Positions 7,635 through 10,418 of a DNA stretch of 10,418 nucleotides are shown here, one piece after another. Under the pieces are notes generated by a model. It searched no databases and was not told the DNA's origin. It worked only from the letters and a program-made list of their open reading frames with translations. The stretch lies in NCBI GenBank assembly GCA_900128585.1, contig LT642821.1, positions 1 to 10,418 on the forward strand, given 5' to 3'. The first letter of the stretch is position 1. Each line of letters starts with the position of its first letter. Source of the DNA: Stramenopiles sp. TOSAG23-3. Lineage: Eukaryota; Sar. Both the position numbers and the translations under genes were made by a program.

Positions 7635-7776
7635 TCTTCTTTTCTTCCTTCTTTCTTCCTCCACCACTTCTTTTTTTTTTCTTCTTCTTCTTCTTCTTCT
7701 CTTTTTTTTTTTCTTCTTTCTTTCTTCTCTTTCTTCTTCTTGCTTCTTCTTCTTTTTCATTCTTCTTCTTCTCTCT
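7635..7776. repeat. Imperfect (TTC)n pyrimidine tract
   Basis: About 140 bp are almost wholly C and T on the plus strand, built of TTC units mixed with T runs and broken by a few purine-bearing bases (near 7672-7675, 7742 and 7759). On the minus (sense) strand it is a GAA tract upstream of the SAM-ankyrin ATG. Long homopurine-homopyrimidine DNA with partial mirror symmetry can form triplex structure and is prone to length change. Confidence 0.95.
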
Positions 7777-7933
7777 AATAAATTGCCTGCAAACAGTATT
7801 ATACCGTAGTATAATAATATCGCTCTGCTGCTGCTGAGGACAAAAATCGCCCACCAATCCTATAGACTATGTATAAATAAAAAAAAAGAAGTAAGAAGAG
7901 GAGAAGAAAATACCTCCTTTGATGATAACATAT

Positions 7934-7960
7934 TGTTGTAAAAACAAAACATTGGCTGTT
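7934..7960 (-). promoter_or_regulatory. Candidate 3'-UTR motif, copy B (CDK gene)
   Basis: Read on the minus strand this is ACAGCCAATG followed by TTTTGTTTTTAC, about 165 nt past the CDK stop. It matches copy A at 4935-4964 in order, strand and location, apart from a 3-bp difference in the linker. Function is unproven; it may mark the 3' end of the transcript. Confidence 0.3.
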
Positions 7961-8122
7961 ATTTATATGTTAAATTTACAATCCTGGATATGAGATATAA
8001 ACCAGAAAGTATGAAGACACAGCAAGATCATTTTCAAACAAAATCTAATTTAATCCTTACACCCTTGCGACAAAATTTAATAATATATTATGATAGTGAT
8101 AACAATCGCCGCACCTGACGCT

Positions 8123-9067
8123 CTAGGCTTTATTTTCACTAACACCATCGCCCCCATCTCCGCCCTCTGCCTGTCCAGCTACTTCCCCAGCATCCACTAT
8201 TTCCTTGAAGAACGGGTGAGACAAGGCCTCTTTCGCAGAAATGCGTTTGTTGGGGTCGTACTGCAACAAACGGCTGGCTAAATCCAGCATAACGGGTGTC
8301 ATGCTGGGCATCAGAGCTGCTAGGCCGCCTTCCACCGGCGGGTATACAGCAAAGTTCGGGTTATATTCTGGCAACTCCACAACTCCGGGGTAGATCTCCG
8401 GCGTGGGGGTTCCTAACGCTTTAAAAATACGCTCCAATTGGTTCGACTCAGACGTACCAGGGAAGAGAGGGCGCCCATTTGACATTTCTGCAAAGATGCA
8501 GCCAATGCTCCACATATCTACGGGCGTGGAGTAGCGGCGAGACCCCATCAACACGTCGGGCGCACGGTACCACAAAGTTACGACCTCGTGCGTATAGCTT
8601 CGGACCGGGATCCCGAAGGCCCTTGCCAAACCAAAGTCTGCCAGTTTGAGTTCACCTTCCCGGTTGATCAACAAGTTCTGCGGCTTTAAATCGCGGTGCA
8701 GAACCCTGTGGTGGTGGCAAAATGCGACACCTTTGATCAGTTGGTACAAAAAACTGCGTACTGTGTTCTGGTCCAGACCACCGTCGCAGACGTCCAGGTA
8801 TTTCTTCAAATCCTGGTCCAAGTACTCGAAGACCAAGGTAAGCTTCTTCTCGGTGTGGACGACGTCGCACAATCTAACAATATTTTCATGCTGCAACTCC
8901 TTGAGCAAGGAGATCTCCCGTATCGCCGTGCTCGGAATCCCTTCATCTTCCGCTTCTAGACGAATCTTCTTCAAAGCAAGAATTTCACCTGTCACACGGT
9001 CCTTGGCCTTGTACACGACACCGTACGTGCCCTCCCCTATCTTTTCAAGCTTCATGTAACGCTCCAT
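8123..9067 (-). CDS. PSTAIRE cyclin-dependent kinase, Pho85/CDK5-like
   Basis: This 314-residue protein is a complete CDK, a cyclin-activated Ser/Thr kinase. The ATG at 9065-9067 has A at -3 and G at +4, with an in-frame TGA six codons upstream; the stop is TAG. Visible motifs are the Gly loop GEGTYGVVY (11-19) with inhibitory sites Thr14 and Tyr15, ATP-binding Lys33, the cyclin-binding helix PSTAIRE (45-51) with Glu51, gatekeeper Phe80, HRDLKPQN (124-131) with catalytic Asp126, DFG (144-146), and T-loop Thr159 in [42 protein letters not shown] and APDVLMGS are typical of the CDK5/Pho85 branch, where the last motif has Asp, not the Glu of CDK1/2. PSTAIRE and the YTHE T-loop Thr match CDK1/2. 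The core ends near 290, followed by a 24-residue Gly/Asp/Glu-rich tail. All catalytic residues are present, so it should be active. Kinase identity is certain; cell-cycle versus nutrient or polarity role is open. Confidence 0.97.
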   Translation of the reverse strand: MERYMKLEKIGEGTYGVVYKAKDRVTGEILALKKIRLEAEDEGIPSTAIREISLLKELQHENIVRLCDVVHTEKKLTLVFEYLDQDLKKYLDVCDGGLDQNTVRSFLYQLIKGVAFCHHHRVLHRDLKPQNLLINREGELKLADFGLARAFGIPVRSYTHEVVTLWYRAPDVLMGSRRYSTPVDMWSIGCIFAEMSNGRPLFPGTSESNQLERIFKALGTPTPEIYPGVVELPEYNPNFAVYPPVEGGLAALMPSMTPVMLDLASRLLQYDPNKRISAKEALSHPFFKEIVDAGEVAGQAEGGDGGDGVSENKA

Positions 9068-9310
9068 CTTTTGTAGCGAACGTCACTGAAAAACAACAGG
9101 TGCTGGAAAATAGGTATTCCCGTCTACACTCTGGTATCGTTCCTTTTGTCTGCCTTTGACTTTTGCCTTGTGTTAGCCAAACACTTCCTTCTTTCTTCTC
9201 AGGATCGATTAATGCAATTCTTCATTTGACACTTCTTCATTCATGACTATCGTATTTAATTATTGGTAGTTCGTATACATGTAGTTATTATTTTATTATT
9301 ATTAGTGTGT
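9068..9310 (-). promoter_or_regulatory. Upstream leader and promoter region of the CDK gene
   Basis: The first roughly 130 bp upstream of the CDK ATG keep near-genic composition, then the sequence turns sharply A+T-rich from about 9205. This suggests a transcribed 5' leader of about that length with the promoter beyond it. No specific promoter element can be named. Confidence 0.3.
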
Positions 9311-9340
9311 CTTTTTCTTCTTCTTCTTCTATCTTCTTCT
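9311..9340. repeat. (TTC)n microsatellite
   Basis: A short pyrimidine tract, mostly TTC units, interrupted once by an A (near 9331). Confidence 0.85.
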
Positions 9341-9356
9341 ACTCACTTTTTTTTAT

Positions 9357-9406
9357 TAAAAAATAATAATAGCTAATAATAATTATTTTATTATTATTCA
9401 TTATTT
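9357..9406. repeat. AAT/ATT-rich tract with partial dyad symmetry
   Basis: AATAATAAT units give way to TTATTATTATT units, so the two halves are roughly complementary and could form a weak A/T hairpin. Confidence 0.6.
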
Positions 9407-9476
9407 TTGATGATTGATCGATGATCGATTTTGTTTTGTTGTTGTTGATGATGAGGATGATAAAATTAATTAATTA

Positions 9477-9620
9477 AAGAGAAGAAGAAGAAGAAGAAAA
9501 AGAAGAAGAATTAAAAGAAGAAAGAAGAAGAAGAAGAAGAAGAAGAAAGAAGAAGAAAGAAGAAGAAAGAAGAATTAAAAGAATTAAAAGAAGAAGAAAA
9601 AAGAAGAAGAAGAAGAAGGG
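9477..9620. repeat. Imperfect (GAA)n purine tract
   Basis: About 140 bp of GAA units, with longer A runs and three ATTAAAAG interruptions, nearly all purine on the plus strand. It is the mirror partner in strand bias of the (TTC)n tract at 7635-7776; the two flank the CDK gene. Confidence 0.95.
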
Positions 9621-9644
9621 ATGGGATGGATGGATGGATGGATG
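9618..9644. repeat. (GGAT)n microsatellite
   Basis: GGGATGGGATGGATGGATGG and further GATG units follow directly on the end of the GAA tract, forming a compound microsatellite. Confidence 0.9.
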
Positions 9645-10151
9645 TCCCTTTCTATTGTTGGTTGTGGCTAGAAACTTTTAATTTCTTTGATCTCTCCCTA
9701 TTTCTATTTCCCTTTTAATTTTTTAAAAAAGGGGCTGTCTGTATTTAGGTTAGGACTAGAGAGATACGAAAGAAACCATTTTAAATTAAGGTTTATACTA
9801 TTCATAATGTAAATAAATAGTAAAGCGATAACAACGTAATTAGCACATTACGTATTCCAAACATTTATTATTAATTATGAATAAGTTTCTCTCTTCAGCT
9901 TCTCTCTCCAGGAATAGGGGCATAATATAATAAATAATTGTGTACATTGGGATGGGACCCTTACCTTATTTATATAACTGACCTTCTCCTTCTTCTACTT
10001 TTTTATTTTTAATAATAATAATAAAATATAATCTAAATATATTTGAATAAATTCGTCTCTTCTTCTAGTTTAAAAAGTCATAATCTAAAATGTACTACGT
10101 ATTATACAGTAATGTAATAAACACAAAATAGGATTTCATAATAATTTCTTT

Positions 10152-10194
10152 GTAAGTAAGTGAGTAGTGAGTAGTGAGTGAGTGAGTGAGTGAG
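10152..10194. repeat. (GTGA)n microsatellite
   Basis: GTAAGTAAG leads into GTGAGTAGTGAGTAGTGAG and then a clean run of GTGA units, ending before an A run. The variant units at the left side suggest decay of an older array. Confidence 0.9.
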
Positions 10195-10418
10195 AAAAAT
10201 AAGTATTTCTCTTACTTCTTTCTTAGCTATTTTATTATTATAATTACTCCTACTGTGTATTTATACTACGTAGTCAGTCGTCTTGCAATTAGTTGCTAGT
10301 ACCAAGTACAACTTTTGTCTCTGGGTATTCAATGTAATTATTTTTATACGCTGTATATAGCTACGTGTACAGGTATTATACCAGGTACCAAGAGGCTGAT
10401 GAATTGTTCTCTCTACTA

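Larger units (their letters stand above)
7462..8122. other. Intergenic region between the CDK and SAM-ankyrin genes
   Basis: This spacer carries the 3' flank of the CDK gene (right side) and the promoter and 5' leader of the SAM-ankyrin gene (left side). It is A+T-rich and holds a long pyrimidine tract and one copy of the shared 3' motif. Open frames across the tract encode only Lys/Glu/Arg runs on the minus strand or Phe/Leu/Ser runs on the plus strand and are low-complexity artefacts. No RNA gene is seen. Confidence 0.6.
9245..10418. other. A+T-rich, repeat-laden gene-free region
   Basis: Almost 1.2 kb without a protein-like open frame in any of six frames. It consists of A+T-rich DNA carrying many simple repeats. 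I looked for a tRNA-like cloverleaf, long inverted repeats and transposase or reverse-transcriptase coding and saw none. Confidence 0.6.

Noticed and set aside
7521-7857. Lys/Arg/Glu-rich frames over the pyrimidine tract
   Set aside because: They are translations of a (GAA)n microsatellite with non-repetitive, A+T-rich ends. No gene evidence.
9744-9754. Telomere-like TTTAGGTTAGG
   Set aside because: Less than two units and not repeated; a chance match in A+T-rich DNA.
1-10418. Bacterial origin, CRISPR array or mobile element
   Set aside because: The kinase, SAM-ankyrin and coiled-coil proteins and the spacer texture are eukaryotic. No spaced repeats, transposase, integrase or terminal inverted repeats are visible.

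Overview
The window looks like nuclear DNA of a unicellular eukaryote. Four long, single-ORF protein genes of moderate base composition stand in very A+T-rich spacers full of (TTC/GAA)n, (ATT)n, (GGAT)n and (GTGA)n simple repeats. The proteins are eukaryotic in kind: a PSTAIRE cyclin-dependent kinase, a SAM plus ankyrin-repeat protein, and a long coiled-coil protein that recalls outer dynein arm docking-complex subunits. If that last resemblance is right, the organism has motile cilia or flagella. I cannot assign a lineage. None of the genes needs an intron, but two short candidate introns are noted.

Layout, left to right. 199-978 (minus) is an unrecognised, highly charged 259-residue protein ending in five copies of a 9-residue repeat. 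979-1320 is spacer by position but coding-like in composition and long open frames on both strands; it may hold a 5' leader, extra exons of the first gene, or part of an unrecognised plus-strand gene. 1321-1953 is A+T-rich spacer. 1954-4620 (plus) is the 888-residue coiled-coil protein. 4621-5016 is a convergent 3'-3' spacer. 5017-7461 (minus) is an 814-residue protein with an unrecognised N-terminal part, a SAM domain and three C-terminal ankyrin repeats. 7462-8122 is spacer with a long pyrimidine tract. 8123-9067 (minus) is the CDK, best described as a Pho85/CDK5-type kinase that keeps canonical CDK1/2 features. 9068-10418 is A+T-rich, repeat-laden and shows no gene.

The genes do not form an operon-like unit. 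The only links between neighbours are a divergent pair (gene 1 and the coiled-coil gene), a convergent pair (coiled-coil and SAM-ankyrin genes), and a sequence motif shared by the 3' flanks of the SAM-ankyrin and CDK genes. I found no convincing new multi-gene system. The best leads are the unexplained coding-like stretch at 979-1320, the shared 3' motif, the mosaic kinase signature, and the uncharacterised N-terminal part of the SAM-ankyrin protein.
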